DNA of 64,000 nt, from the NCBI RefSeq assembly GCF_010668805.1, contig NZ_WUFT01000001.1:372001-436000 (forward strand), written 5' to 3'. Source of the stretch: Rhizobium phaseoli (lineage in GTDB: Bacteria > Pseudomonadota > Alphaproteobacteria > Rhizobiales > Rhizobiaceae). The notes under the pieces were generated by a model, which was not told the DNA's origin, did no database searches, and saw nothing but the letters and a program-made list of their open reading frames with translations. Both the position numbers and the translations under genes were made by a program. Of the stretch, positions 25,527 through 34,662 are shown in pieces (position 1 is the stretch's first letter; every line of letters starts with the position of its first letter).

Positions 25527-25687
25527 AAGACCCCGCCCCGACCCCTCCCCACAAGAAGGAGGGGCTAATGCGCGGCGGCCGACCGCGACACGCCTAAACC
25601 TTTCCGCGGATGAAACGGCAAAATGAAATGCGGCCCGGCGGCATCCAAGTCCCTCCCCCTTGTGGGGAGGGGTTGGGGAGGGGTCTT
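25527..25687. repeat. long imperfect inverted repeat with CCCTCCCC-rich arms (RIME-like)
   Basis: In the 366-base gap between pyrC and the GGDEF gene, an arm at about 25527-25563 (rich in CCCC and ACAAG) is mirrored at about 25649-25687, with both ends reading AAGACCCC/GGGGTCTT. The arms flank about 90 bases of unique-looking sequence. The layout recalls Rhizobium intergenic mosaic elements, but I cannot confirm the family without comparison. The rest of the gap shows no gene. Confidence 0.6.
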
Positions 25688-25858
25688 CGCTGATATTCAT
25701 GAAACCGGTTCCCTATGCCCTGAAGCCCAGGTTACCGCCCTACATTTCTGTGTGCAGTGCATCATTTTTTAACGGAATGCATAAGACATTCCTCACTTCA
25801 GGTCACATAGGTTGCCAGGATTATCGGCCTGGCTGCAGTCGCGGAGACTGAAAAGAGC

Positions 25859-27037
25859 ATGATGCTTGACTATAACTCCCTGTTGCTGGCGCTGGGCGTT
25901 TCCACGGCATGCCTTGCCGTGACCTTGATGGGGAGCTGGCTGGTGCGTCGGGCCGAAACCGTGCTGCTCACCGCGGCCATCGGCCTGGTCTTCGTCATTG
26001 CCGGCATTTTTGTCTACGGCGCTTATGTCAACAGGCCAGAGATATGGCTGGGTGTGGCCAATTTCGTGCTGTTTCATGCCGGTTTTGCCACCATATGGGG
26101 TGCCGGCAGACAGTTTCTCACCGGACGGCTGGCTTTGCCGGCCATCGCGATCCGGGCTCTGGCCGCGATTGCCCTTTCGGTAGGGCCGCTGCTGGCAGGT
26201 TATGACGGCCTGGCCTTCATCGCTGACAATCTTGCCATCGCTTTGCTGCTCTTTGCCACCGCCCGGCAATATTGGCTCGCCCGCGCCGAAGCGCCGGCGC
26301 CGATCCTCGGCCTGACCGCGCTCTATACGCTGACGGCGATCTCCTTCGTGCTCTGCGCCGCCGTGCTGATTTCCGACGGCAAGCTGGTACTCGGCAAGGC
26401 GCCGAACAACTGGGCCGAGGATCTGAGCCTTGCCGTCTGCATCGCCGGCATGACCGGGATCGGCGCGCTGTCGCTGGCACTGCACCAGTGGCGGCTCGCC
26501 GCCCGCCATCGGCTCGAGGCGATCACCGATCCGCTGACCGGGCTGCTCAACCGCCGCGCCCTGTTCGATCAATACGGCACGCGCCCGATGGGCTCGACCA
26601 CCGCCGTCATCGTCTTCGATATCGACCACTTCAAATCCGTCAACCACCGCTTCGGCCATGCGAGCGGCGACCGCGTGCTCACGGTTTTCGCCGGCGAACT
26701 CGCCGGCCATTGCCGCCCCGGCGACATCGCCGCGCGGTTGGGCGGCGAGGAGTTCGCGCTGGTGTTGAAGGAGACCATGCCCGGCCGGGCGGAACTGGCG
26801 GCCGAGCGCATCTGCAGGGCTTTCGAGGCGCGCGAGATTCCGATCGACGACGAGGTGCTGAAATGCACCGTCAGCGTTGGCGTTGCGCCCGGGCGCGCCA
26901 AAAGCCTGGATTTCGATGCCATGCTGAGTGCTGCCGACAAGGCGCTCTACGCCGCCAAGCGGGGCGGCCGCAACCGGGTCGAGCTCGCCGGCCACCTGCA
27001 GGCCGTTCCCGTCGAAGTGGCGCGCACCGCGTCTTGA
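25859..27037 (+). CDS. membrane-bound diguanylate cyclase
   Basis: A 392-residue protein with an N-terminal membrane domain of about six hydrophobic helices (residues 8-210) and a C-terminal GGDEF domain from about 220. The active-site signature is GGEEF in ARLGGEEFALVL, and VFDIDHFKSVNHRFGH is the upstream metal site, both intact. It should make cyclic di-GMP. There is no RxxD inhibitory site in the usual place just before GGEEF. ATG 25862 is an alternative start. It is monocistronic. Confidence 0.92.
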   Translation: MMLDYNSLLLALGVSTACLAVTLMGSWLVRRAETVLLTAAIGLVFVIAGIFVYGAYVNRPEIWLGVANFVLFHAGFATIWGAGRQFLTGRLALPAIAIRALAAIALSVGPLLAGYDGLAFIADNLAIALLLFATARQYWLARAEAPAPILGLTALYTLTAISFVLCAAVLISDGKLVLGKAPNNWAEDLSLAVCIAGMTGIGALSLALHQWRLAARHRLEAITDPLTGLLNRRALFDQYGTRPMGSTTAVIVFDIDHFKSVNHRFGHASGDRVLTVFAGELAGHCRPGDIAARLGGEEFALVLKETMPGRAELAAERICRAFEAREIPIDDEVLKCTVSVGVAPGRAKSLDFDAMLSAADKALYAAKRGGRNRVELAGHLQAVPVEVARTAS

Positions 27038-27225
27038 TTCCTGATTGTTCCTCTCATAATATCGCCCCTGGCCGGATGCGGCCAGCCGCCCCGCGACGCT
27101 TCTGCGTTATGGTGAATGCATCCAGAAAAATCCTTCACATCCCTTGCCGTTTGGCGATCGATGGCGAACGGGTCAGCAGACGCGGGCACTGATCGTCCTG
27201 TTTGCCGCCAACGGAAGGATGAGAT

Positions 27226-27762
27226 ATGCGCGACTTTCGCGATGCCAAGCTCATGGCAAAGACATTGCGGCAGGCCCTTGCCGACCGTGATATTTCGCTG
27301 AGCCACAGCGAGACCCTCGAAATCGTCGCCCGGCAGTTCGGGCTCGAGCAATGGAATATCCTCTCGGCCAAGATCGATGCGGCGGGTGCTTCCCGCTCCG
27401 CTATTGGCATCCAGCCGCCGACGCCGATCTTCCGCATCTTCTCGGTCGAGAAAGCCATGGAATTCTATTGCGGTTTCCTCGGCTTCCATCTCGATTGGGA
27501 GCACCGCTTCGGCGAAAACTTCCCGCTCTATTGCCAGGTCTCGCGCGACGGCATGGCGCTGCATTTGAGCGAACACTCCGGCGACGCCAGCCCCGGCGCC
27601 AAAGCCTTCGTCCGCGTCGCCAATGTGCGCGCCTATCACGCCGAACTTTCCGGCAAGGACTACCGCTATGTGAAGCCCGGCGTGGAAGAGGCGCCCTGGG
27701 GACTTGAGATGACCGTCACCGACCCCTTCAGCAACCGCATCGCCTTTTGCGAGCAGGCATAG
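27226..27762 (+). CDS. glyoxalase/bleomycin-resistance (VOC) superfamily protein with extra N-terminal domain
   Basis: A 178-residue protein. Residues about 1-55 (AKLMAKTLRQALADRDISLS, then EIVARQFGLEQWNIL) form a helical module often found before VOC domains. Residues about 62-178 are the VOC fold (FRIFSVEKAMEFYCGFLGF, WEHRF, ALHLSEHSGD, and MTVTDPFSNRIAF with a final acidic metal-site region). Members bind metals and act on small electrophiles or sequester drugs; the substrate is unknown. Confidence 0.82.
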   Translation: MRDFRDAKLMAKTLRQALADRDISLSHSETLEIVARQFGLEQWNILSAKIDAAGASRSAIGIQPPTPIFRIFSVEKAMEFYCGFLGFHLDWEHRFGENFPLYCQVSRDGMALHLSEHSGDASPGAKAFVRVANVRAYHAELSGKDYRYVKPGVEEAPWGLEMTVTDPFSNRIAFCEQA

Positions 27763-27908
27763 GCGGGGCTGGCAAAGTCCGCTGCCCCCCCCTGTGACAC
27801 CCCCCGGGTCGAAGCCAGAGGACAGGAGGGAGGGCGTGGTAAGTGCCGGCCGAATGAAGCACCCGCTGCGGTGCGTCTCTGCACGCCTACGGCGAGTTTG
27901 GCAACAAC

Positions 27909-27969
27909 GCCTACCCCACTCTCCGTCATCCCAGGCCTTGAGCCTGGGATGACGGAGAGTGGGGTAGGC
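27909..27969. repeat. perfect 28-base inverted repeat
   Basis: Positions 27909-27936 and 27942-27969 are exact reverse complements, separated by CTTGA. Each arm contains CACTCTCCGTCATCC and CAGGC. A related hairpin with the same CTTGA loop and the CACTCTCCGTCAT segment occurs at 46742-46777, and a third at 46567-46589, so this is a dispersed repeat family. The surrounding 336-base gap (27763-28098) holds nothing else I can call. Confidence 0.85.
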
Positions 27970-28098
27970 ACGGGAAACCATTCACAACGCAGCGCACGGT
28001 CAGAGGCGCCATCCGCTAGTGAAACCAGACAATGTCAGTCACGGCCTAAATTGACTTGGTAAGGGTGGTGAGCCCGCGTGGCCACCGGCACCGCTTTC

Positions 28099-28581
28099 TC
28101 AAACCATCATCAGCGCCCTGACGAAGGCGACCGAGGCGAGCAGCGAGGCCACTGTCCGCACATGGTTCCACCACGTCCAGTCCCTGACATAGGCCATCCA
28201 GAGCTCGACTGCCTCCGCCCCGCTGCCGCTCACCTTCCCCAGCGCATCATTCATCGGCACGTTGAAGATGATGGTCGAGAGGAAGGAGGCGAGGAGATAG
28301 AGGGCAGCACCTGCCAGCATCAGCGTCGAGGCGCCGCCGCGCCAGTCGATCAGGGCGAGCACTGATATGACGATGCAGAGGATCGCCGTCGGCACGAAGA
28401 GGGCCATGAACGGCGAGCGGACGATCGTCACATTGATCGCGTTCATCGCCGCAATGCCCTGTTCTGCCGGGATTCTGGCGAAGGCGGTCATGATGAAGGT
28501 TGAGAAGGCGAAGAAGATGCCGGCGACGAGGCCGCTGCCGATTGCCGCGGCGACGAGCGAAAGGATGAGGACGATCTGCAT
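28099..28581 (-). CDS. DUF1772-family membrane protein
   Basis: A 160-residue integral membrane protein with four hydrophobic helices (about 4-26, 52-76, 84-104 and 137-155). GLVAGIFFAFSTFIMTAF near the start and FNVPMNDALGKV in the third quarter are the family pattern. Fungal relatives include anthrone oxygenases, but bacterial members have no fixed role. It is divergent from the TetR gene at 28681 and separated from it by a palindrome, so it is probably TetR-regulated. Confidence 0.82.
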   Translation of the reverse strand: MQIVLILSLVAAAIGSGLVAGIFFAFSTFIMTAFARIPAEQGIAAMNAINVTIVRSPFMALFVPTAILCIVISVLALIDWRGGASTLMLAGAALYLLASFLSTIIFNVPMNDALGKVSGSGAEAVELWMAYVRDWTWWNHVRTVASLLASVAFVRALMMV

Positions 28582-28621
28582 GTCGAAGCTCCTTCCAAAG
28601 GGTTTGAAACAAGAGAAACTC

Positions 28622-28640
28622 TCTCATTTGCCAAATGAGA
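28622..28640. promoter_or_regulatory. palindrome TCTCATTTG-C-CAAATGAGA, candidate TetR operator
   Basis: A perfect 9-base inverted repeat around one base in the 99-base divergent gap between the DUF1772 gene and tetR. The half-motif AACTCTCTYATTT recurs directly afterwards (28643-28656), suggesting a second weaker half-site. A repressor bound here would shut both promoters. Confidence 0.65.
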
Positions 28641-28680
28641 TAAACTCTCTTATTTTATTTGTCAACCTGAGGAGCAGACG

Positions 28681-29334
28681 ATGTCGCAGCAGCCGGTCGC
28701 AACACGCAGGCGTCAGCCGCAACATACCGGCCAGCCGCGCCGCATCCCCAGCCAGCAGCGTGGCCGCGACCGCTTCGAAAAGATCCTCGCCGTCGCCGCC
28801 GAACTGATCGAAAGCCATGGCAGCGACGGCTTGAAGATGAGTGAGATCGTCGAAAAGGCCGGCCTGTCCTTCGGCGCGCTTTACCAATATTTCCCCGACA
28901 AGAGCGCGATCATCCGCACATTGGCCGAGCGCTTCAACGAGGAGGGCAGGCGCTGCGTCGAGGCGGAACTGGCTGAGGTGACCGACGCTGCGGCGCTCAC
29001 CGGCGCGCTTGCCAATATCGCCGACGAATATTACGCCTTTTTCCGCCGCGAGCCGGTGATGCGCGACATCTGGCACGCAACCTATACCGACAAGCTGCTG
29101 CAGCAGATCGATGCCGAGGACATGGAATTTCACGCCCAGGCATTGCTCGCTGTGCTCGCCCGCCTGTGGCCGGATCGCGACCGCGACGAACTTCTGGCGA
29201 TCGCGCGGCTGACGATGCAGCTGCTTGCCGCCGCCGTGCGTTATGCCGTTTCGCTTGGTGCCAAGGAGGGCGATGCGGCGATTGCCCTGTTCAAGAAGAT
29301 GCAGGGAGCCGATATCGGCCGTCTGTTGCGCTAA
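28681..29334 (+). CDS. TetR-family transcriptional regulator
   Basis: A 217-residue TetR protein. An Arg/Gln/Pro-rich lead of about 25 residues is followed by the DNA-binding domain at about 28-75 (KILAVAAELIESHGSDGLKM, then LSFGALYQYFPDKSAII). The C-terminal ligand domain is not diagnostic. It is divergent from the DUF1772 gene, with the perfect palindrome at 28622 between them. The start follows CTGAGGAGCAGACG. Confidence 0.88.
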   Translation: MSQQPVATRRRQPQHTGQPRRIPSQQRGRDRFEKILAVAAELIESHGSDGLKMSEIVEKAGLSFGALYQYFPDKSAIIRTLAERFNEEGRRCVEAELAEVTDAAALTGALANIADEYYAFFRREPVMRDIWHATYTDKLLQQIDAEDMEFHAQALLAVLARLWPDRDRDELLAIARLTMQLLAAAVRYAVSLGAKEGDAAIALFKKMQGADIGRLLR

Positions 29335-29409
29335 TACGATCGTCCAGCGTCTGGAAACTCAGGGCTCTTGCTGCTATTCCCGCAGGGAACCGAGCCGAAG
29401 GAGAGCCGC

Positions 29410-30099
29410 ATGATCCAGACCACATTTCCCGACCGCGCCGTGATGGCCGAACTGGTGGCCAAGATGCTCTGGGAAATCAAGGCGGTGCATTTCAATGCGG
29501 GAGCGCCTTACAAACTCTCGTCCGGCATGGCGAGCCCGGTCTATATCGATTGCCGCAAGCTGCTTTCCTTTCCGCGCATCCGCTCGACGGTGATGGATTT
29601 CGCCGCCAGCACCCTGCTGCGCGATGCCGGCTTCGAACAGTTCGATTGCATCGCCGGCGGCGAGACCGCCGGCATCCCCTTCGCCGCCCTGCTTGCCGAT
29701 CGCCTCGGCCTGCCGATGATCTATGTCCGCAAGCAGCCGAAGGGCCATGGCCGCAATGCCCAGATCGAGGGCAACATGCCGGAAGGCTCGCGCGTGCTGG
29801 TCATCGAGGACCTGACGACGGCCGGCGGCAGCATGTTCAAATTCATCGATGCCGTCCGCGCCGCCGGCGGCGTCGTCGATCACGGCATCGCCCTGTTTTT
29901 TTACGACATCTTCGGCCAACAGCGTTTTACCGACGGCAAGGTCCGGCTGCATCACATCGCCACCTGGCGTAATGTCCTGGCCGTCGCCAAGGCGCAGAAG
30001 CTGTTCGACGGCAAGACGCTCGAGGAGGTCGAAGCCTTCCTCGATGCGCCGCTGGCCTGGTCGGGACGGAATGGTGGCGTAAGTGAGCTTTCGCTCTAG
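29410..30099 (+). CDS. pyrE: orotate phosphoribosyltransferase
   Basis: The 229-residue product starts at ATG 29410 after GAAGGAGAGCCGC. The PRPP-binding motif is [13 protein letters not shown] near residue 130, and the flexible loop residues are in [37 protein letters not shown] near the N-terminus binds orotate. It converts orotate and PRPP to OMP. The gene is followed after 61 bases by frk on the same strand. Confidence 0.95.
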   Translation: MIQTTFPDRAVMAELVAKMLWEIKAVHFNAGAPYKLSSGMASPVYIDCRKLLSFPRIRSTVMDFAASTLLRDAGFEQFDCIAGGETAGIPFAALLADRLGLPMIYVRKQPKGHGRNAQIEGNMPEGSRVLVIEDLTTAGGSMFKFIDAVRAAGGVVDHGIALFFYDIFGQQRFTDGKVRLHHIATWRNVLAVAKAQKLFDGKTLEEVEAFLDAPLAWSGRNGGVSELSL

Positions 30100-30160
30100 T
30101 CTGTTGACAAAAGCTCGCTTTATCGGTTGATGAACGTATAGGTCTGTTGGGAGGAATCTG

Positions 30161-31087
30161 ATGATTTTGTGCTGCGGCGAAGCCTTGATCGACATGCTGC
30201 CGAGGGACACGACCCTTGGTGAAAAGGGCTTTGCCCCCTATGCCGGCGGCGCGATCTTCAATACCGCCATCGCGCTCGGCCGCCTCGGCATCCCCACCGC
30301 CTTTTTCACCGGCATTGCCGATGACATGATGGGAGAAATCCTGCTGGCGACGCTGAAGGCCGCCAATGTCGATTACAGCCCCTGCGCCATCACCCCGCGC
30401 CCCTCGACCATTGCCTTCGTCAAGCTGGTCAACGGTCAGGCGACCTATGCTTTCTACGACGAGGGCACGGCCGGCCGGATGATCACCGAGGCCAACCTGC
30501 CTGTCCTTGGCGATGATTGCGAAGCGCTGCATTTCGGCGCGATCAGCCTGATCCCCAGCCCCTGCGGCGAAACCTACGAAGCGCTGCTCGATCGAGAAGC
30601 CGCAAGCCGTGTCATCTCGCTCGACCCGAACATTCGCCCCGGTTTCATCAAGGACAAGCCGGCGCATATGGCTCGTATCAAGCGCATGGCCGCCAAATCC
30701 GACATCGTCAAATTCTCCGACGATGATCTCGACTGGTTCGGGCTTTCAGGCGACCACGATACGCTCGCCGCCCACTGGCTGAACCACGGCGCCAAGCTGG
30801 TCGTCATCACCAAGGGTGCCGAAGGCGCCTCCGGCTACACCAAAGAGCGTAAGGTGACGGTGCCCAGCCAGCGCGTCACGGTGGTCGACACCGTCGGCGC
30901 CGGCGATACCTTCGATGCCGGCGTGCTGGCCTCGCTGAAGATGGACAATCTGCTGACCAAGGCACAGGTCGCCTCGCTCGACGAGCAGGCGCTCCGCAAC
31001 GCCCTGACGTTGGGTGCGAAGGCAGCGGCCGTCACCGTGTCGCGTGCCGGCGCCAACCCGCCCTGGGCGCATGAGATCGGGCTTTAA
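30161..31087 (+). CDS. frk: fructokinase, PfkB family
   Basis: A 308-residue ribokinase-fold kinase. The N-terminal PfkB pattern is GGAIFNTAIALGRLGIPTAF, and the C-terminal one is DTVGAGDTFDAGVL with the catalytic Asp. The start follows TGGGAGGAATCTG. It phosphorylates fructose to fructose-6-phosphate, the step needed after FrcBCA import, and Pgi at 32900 continues to glucose-6-phosphate. Another sugar kinase specificity cannot be ruled out. Confidence 0.9.
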   Translation: MILCCGEALIDMLPRDTTLGEKGFAPYAGGAIFNTAIALGRLGIPTAFFTGIADDMMGEILLATLKAANVDYSPCAITPRPSTIAFVKLVNGQATYAFYDEGTAGRMITEANLPVLGDDCEALHFGAISLIPSPCGETYEALLDREAASRVISLDPNIRPGFIKDKPAHMARIKRMAAKSDIVKFSDDDLDWFGLSGDHDTLAAHWLNHGAKLVVITKGAEGASGYTKERKVTVPSQRVTVVDTVGAGDTFDAGVLASLKMDNLLTKAQVASLDEQALRNALTLGAKAAAVTVSRAGANPPWAHEIGL

Positions 31088-31584
31088 GGTTTAAGCCGGG
31101 GTCTTCATTCCGCGGCCGCCATCGTCCTTAGGGCTCCCGCAAGCGGGCGAAAGAGGATGCCGCAGCGGCTCGATTCCCTCTTCTCCCAGCGGGGGTCCAA
31201 CGGACGGGTCGAGACCTATGGCTCGACCCCGGTTGGTGCCCGTAGGGCGGATGAGGGGGCCGGCGAAGCCGGTCTGCCCAACTCGTAAGCGCGCCCGGGC
31301 TCGAGCGGTCGGCATCGTCTTGCCTGCGCTTGCTGGCAGGGCTCGGTCTGGCGTCGGCGATCAAGCTCCCGCACATGATCGTGCCACGGCGAGGCCTGAG
31401 GCGCGTCGACGTATCCGAACGGCCGGTGGCAGTCATTCGCCATCTCACGCGGCGGGTCAGGCGGAATCTCGCCCATGAGTGCGATATCCACTCCAACAAG
31501 CCGTAAATCGCACGATGAAGCCTTGGCAAGCTTTCGAATCGTGCTTTAGGTTGCGGCCCGAAAAGCAAACGGGTCGAGCAAAAG
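31088..31584. other. GC-rich non-coding interval with a small hairpin
   Basis: About 500 bases between frk and lldD. Open frames exist on both strands but their translations are Arg/Pro-rich, have no ribosome site and resemble no family. GGGTCGAG (31205-31212) and CTCGACCC (31221-31228) form an 8-base stem. I see no promoter I would trust until the AT-richer stretch near 31520-31580. Confidence 0.4.
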
Positions 31585-32733
31585 ATGCGCCTTACAGACT
31601 GCTATAATTTTCACGATTTCCGGCGCATGGCCAAACGTCGTCTTCCCGGACCGATCTTCGACTATATCGATGGCGCCGCCGATGACGAGGTGACCTATCG
31701 GCGCAATACCGCGGCCTTCGAGAATTGCGATCTGGTGCCCGACGTTCTGAGGGGCGTGGCCGAGGTCGACATGTCGGTGACGGTCATGGGCCAGAAGCTG
31801 GCCATGCCGGTCTATTGCTCGCCGACGGCGCTGCAGCGGCTCTTTCACCACCAGGGGGAGCGGGCGGTCGCGGCAGCGGCGGCAAAACACGGCACGATGT
31901 TCGGCGTCTCCTCGCTCGGCACGATCAGCCTGGAGGAAGCCCGGCAGATCAGCGACGGGCCGCAGATCTATCAGTTCTATTTCCACAAGGACCGCGGCCT
32001 CAACCACGAGATGATGGCGCGGGCGAAAAATGCCGGCGTGCAGGCGATGATGCTGACCGTCGACAGCATTACCGGCGGCAACCGCGAGCGCGACAAGCGC
32101 ACTGGTTTTGCCATTCCCTTCAAGCTCAATCTTGCCGGCATGACGCAGTTCGCCATCAAACCTTCCTGGGCGATCGACTGGCTGACGCATGAGCGCTTTA
32201 GGCTGCCGCAGCTCGAAAACCACGTCAAGATGGACGGCGGCTCGCTGTCGATCAGCCGATACTTCACCGAAATGCTCGACCCCTCGATGTCCTGGGACGA
32301 CGTGGCGGCGATGGTGCGCGCCTGGGGCGGGCAGTTCTGCCTGAAGGGCATCATGTCGGTCGAAGACGCCAAGCGTGCGGTCGAGATCGGCTGCACCGGC
32401 ATCGTGCTGTCGAACCATGGCGGCCGCCAGCTCGACGGCTCACGCAGCGCTTTCGACCAGTTGGCCGAGATCGTCGATGCCGTCGGCGATCGCATCGACG
32501 TCATGATGGATGGCGGCGTGCAACGCGGAACGCATGTCCTCAAGGCCTTGTCGCTGGGGGCAAAAGCCGTCGGCCTCGGCCGCTACTATCTCTTCCCGCT
32601 TGCCGCCGCCGGACAGCCCGGCGTTGAACGGGCGCTGCAGACGATGCGCACCGAGATCGAGCGCGACATGAAGCTGATGGGCTGCACCACGGTCAGCCAA
32701 TTGAGCCGGCGGAACCTGCGCTTCCGCTCTTGA
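31585..32733 (+). CDS. lldD: L-lactate dehydrogenase (FMN-dependent)
   Basis: A 382-residue alpha-hydroxy-acid oxidising flavoprotein. The FMN/substrate site is visible in SNHGGRQLDG with the catalytic His. MLTVDSITGGNRERDKR, YQFYFHKDRG and MMDGGVQRGTHVLKALSLGA complete the family set. It oxidises L-lactate to pyruvate at the membrane, passing electrons to quinone. No lldP or lldR gene is adjacent. L-lactate or its precursor could come from the deoxy-sugar route encoded at 46.8-55 kb. Confidence 0.92.
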   Translation: MRLTDCYNFHDFRRMAKRRLPGPIFDYIDGAADDEVTYRRNTAAFENCDLVPDVLRGVAEVDMSVTVMGQKLAMPVYCSPTALQRLFHHQGERAVAAAAAKHGTMFGVSSLGTISLEEARQISDGPQIYQFYFHKDRGLNHEMMARAKNAGVQAMMLTVDSITGGNRERDKRTGFAIPFKLNLAGMTQFAIKPSWAIDWLTHERFRLPQLENHVKMDGGSLSISRYFTEMLDPSMSWDDVAAMVRAWGGQFCLKGIMSVEDAKRAVEIGCTGIVLSNHGGRQLDGSRSAFDQLAEIVDAVGDRIDVMMDGGVQRGTHVLKALSLGAKAVGLGRYYLFPLAAAGQPGVERALQTMRTEIERDMKLMGCTTVSQLSRRNLRFRS

Positions 32734-32752
32734 GGGCGGGGGCGGGGCGGGT

Positions 32753-32885
32753 CCGTCCCTCATCCGGCTGCCGCCGCCGTCCTTCGGAGTAAACGGGGTG
32801 AAGGGGCCGCGACCTCTCGTTCCCCGCCTACACCACGTATGGCACGTCCCTCGCCCCGCAGGCGGGGAAAGGGTCAGGGTGAGGG
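32753..32885. repeat. intergenic element with GTCCCTC/GAGGGAC ends
   Basis: The lldD-pgi gap (convergent genes) begins with GTCCCTCATCCG near 32753 and ends with GGGTGAGGGAC at 32885, forming inverted termini of about 12 bases. The internal CCCCGC(A/C)GGCGGGG stretch near 32855 is itself able to fold. It looks like another dispersed Rhizobium intergenic repeat. Confidence 0.45.
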
Positions 32886-32899
32886 ACAATCCAGAACGC

Positions 32900-34525
32900 C
32901 TACTTCGTAAGCTTTGCCAGCGCCGCAACCAGGCCCTGGGTCGAAGAGTCGTGCGATGCGGCACTCTCTTTACCTTCGACAACCGGCAGCAGGCCCGTTG
33001 CCAGCTCCTTGCCGAGCTCGACGCCCCACTGGTCGAAGGAGTTGATGCGGAAGAGCACGCCTTCGACGAAGACCCGGTGTTCATAAAGCGCGATCAGGCG
33101 GCCGAGCGCGTAAGGGGTGAGCTTGTCGTAGACGAAGGTGATCGACGGCCTGTTGCCCTGGAAGACGCGGTGCGGGGCGATGAAATCGGCCTTTTTGTCG
33201 TCCATGCCCTTGTCGGTCAGCTGCTTCTTGGCTTCGTCGAAGGTGCGGCCCTTCATCAGCGCTTCCGATTGGGCGAGAACGTTGGAGATCAGCAGCTGGT
33301 GCTGATGGCGCAGTTCCGGCTCGAAGGCATTGGCGGCGATCATGAATTCGGCCGGGATGATGCTCGTGCCCTGGTGGATCAGCTGGTAGAAGGCGTGCTG
33401 GCCGTTGGTGCCGGGTTCGCCCCAGACGACCGGGCCGGAATTTCCCTCGACCGGCGTGCCGTCGATGGTGACGCCCTTGCCGTTCGATTCCATGTCGAGC
33501 TGCTGCAGATAGGCGGGGAAACGCGACAGCCGCTGGTCGTAGGGCAGGATGGCGCGGGTGGAATAACCGAGCACGTTGCGATGGTAGAAGCCGATCAGGC
33601 CGAGCAGCATCGGCAGGTTCTCGGTAATCGGCGCCTTACGGAAGTGATTGTCTATGGCATGAGCGCCGTCGAGGAACTTGCCGAAATTATCCGGACCGAC
33701 GGCAATCATCAGCGGCAGGCCGATCGCCGACCAGATCGAATAGCGGCCGCCGACCCAGTCCCAGAAGCCGAAGACGCGGGCGCTGTCGATGCCGAAGGCA
33801 GAAACCTTGTCGAGCGCCGTCGAGACGGCGGCGAAGTGGTGCTGCACGGCCGCTTCGCCAAGCGCCTTGGCGATGAAATTGCGCGCCGTCTGCGCATTGG
33901 TCATCGTCTCCACGGTGGTGAAGGTCTTCGAGGCGACGATGAACAGCGTCGTCTCAGGCTGCACCAGCTTGAGGATATCGGCGATATGGGCGCCGTCGAT
34001 GTTGGATACGAAATGCGCCCGCGGGCCGTCATGGAACGGGGCAAGCGCCAGCGTCGCCATCACCGGGCCGAGATCCGAGCCGCCGATGCCGATATTGATG
34101 ACATCGGTGATCGCCTTGCCGGTGGCGCCCTTCAGTGTGCCGGAGCGGATGTCGTCGGCAAACTTGCCCATGGCGGCGAGCACGGAATTGACGTCGGGCA
34201 TGACGTCCTTGCCGTCGACCAGAACCGGCGTGTTGGAACGGTTGCGCAGCGCGGTGTGCAGAACGGCGCGATCCTCGGTGAAATTGATCCCCTTGCCGGA
34301 GAACATCTCCTCGCGCTTCTTTTCGACGCCGCCCTCTTCGGCAAGCTTGACCAGCAGCTTGAGGATGTCGTCGTTCACCGCCGTCTTGGAAAAATCCATC
34401 AACAGATCGTCAAACGAAACCGAAAAGCGCGAAAAGCGCTGGGAATCGGCGGCGAAGGCGGCACGGATATCGGTTGCCTTGGTGGCATCAGCGGTGCTTT
34501 TCAGCTGTTCGACGATGGCGTTCAT
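32900..34525 (-). CDS. pgi: glucose-6-phosphate isomerase
   Basis: The 541-residue product starts at ATG 34525 after GAGGAGCCTCCC. Phosphosugar isomerase signatures are [19 protein letters not shown] near residue 145, [18 protein letters not shown] near 260, and the C-terminal pattern [20 protein letters not shown] with catalytic Glu/Lys nearby. It interconverts glucose-6-P and fructose-6-P, joining fructose uptake to the Entner-Doudoroff pathway. Length matches the bacterial long form. Confidence 0.96.
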   Translation of the reverse strand: MNAIVEQLKSTADATKATDIRAAFAADSQRFSRFSVSFDDLLMDFSKTAVNDDILKLLVKLAEEGGVEKKREEMFSGKGINFTEDRAVLHTALRNRSNTPVLVDGKDVMPDVNSVLAAMGKFADDIRSGTLKGATGKAITDVINIGIGGSDLGPVMATLALAPFHDGPRAHFVSNIDGAHIADILKLVQPETTLFIVASKTFTTVETMTNAQTARNFIAKALGEAAVQHHFAAVSTALDKVSAFGIDSARVFGFWDWVGGRYSIWSAIGLPLMIAVGPDNFGKFLDGAHAIDNHFRKAPITENLPMLLGLIGFYHRNVLGYSTRAILPYDQRLSRFPAYLQQLDMESNGKGVTIDGTPVEGNSGPVVWGEPGTNGQHAFYQLIHQGTSIIPAEFMIAANAFEPELRHQHQLLISNVLAQSEALMKGRTFDEAKKQLTDKGMDDKKADFIAPHRVFQGNRPSITFVYDKLTPYALGRLIALYEHRVFVEGVLFRINSFDQWGVELGKELATGLLPVVEGKESAASHDSSTQGLVAALAKLTK

Positions 34526-34609
34526 GGGAGGCTCCTCTGGAGGCGGAAAGGTTGCGGAAACTATTCGCTTTATCGGGGGCAAATCAAGTTCAGCCACCGC
34601 TCCAGATAC

Positions 34610-34638
34610 AAAAAAGCCATCCGCGGCGAACGGATGAC
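34610..34638 (-). terminator. rho-independent terminator of the acyl-CoA ligase gene
   Basis: On the minus strand CATCCG and CGGATG form a 6-base stem around a 7-base loop, then GG and a run of six T. It lies 25 bases after the stop at 34663 and upstream of pgi. Confidence 0.65.
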
Positions 34639-34662
34639 CGTCAATTTCATGAGGTTGTTAAA

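Noticed and set aside
31088..31584. A gene between frk and lldD
   Set aside because: Open frames on both strands are Arg/Pro-rich, mutually overlapping, lack ribosome sites and match no family I know.
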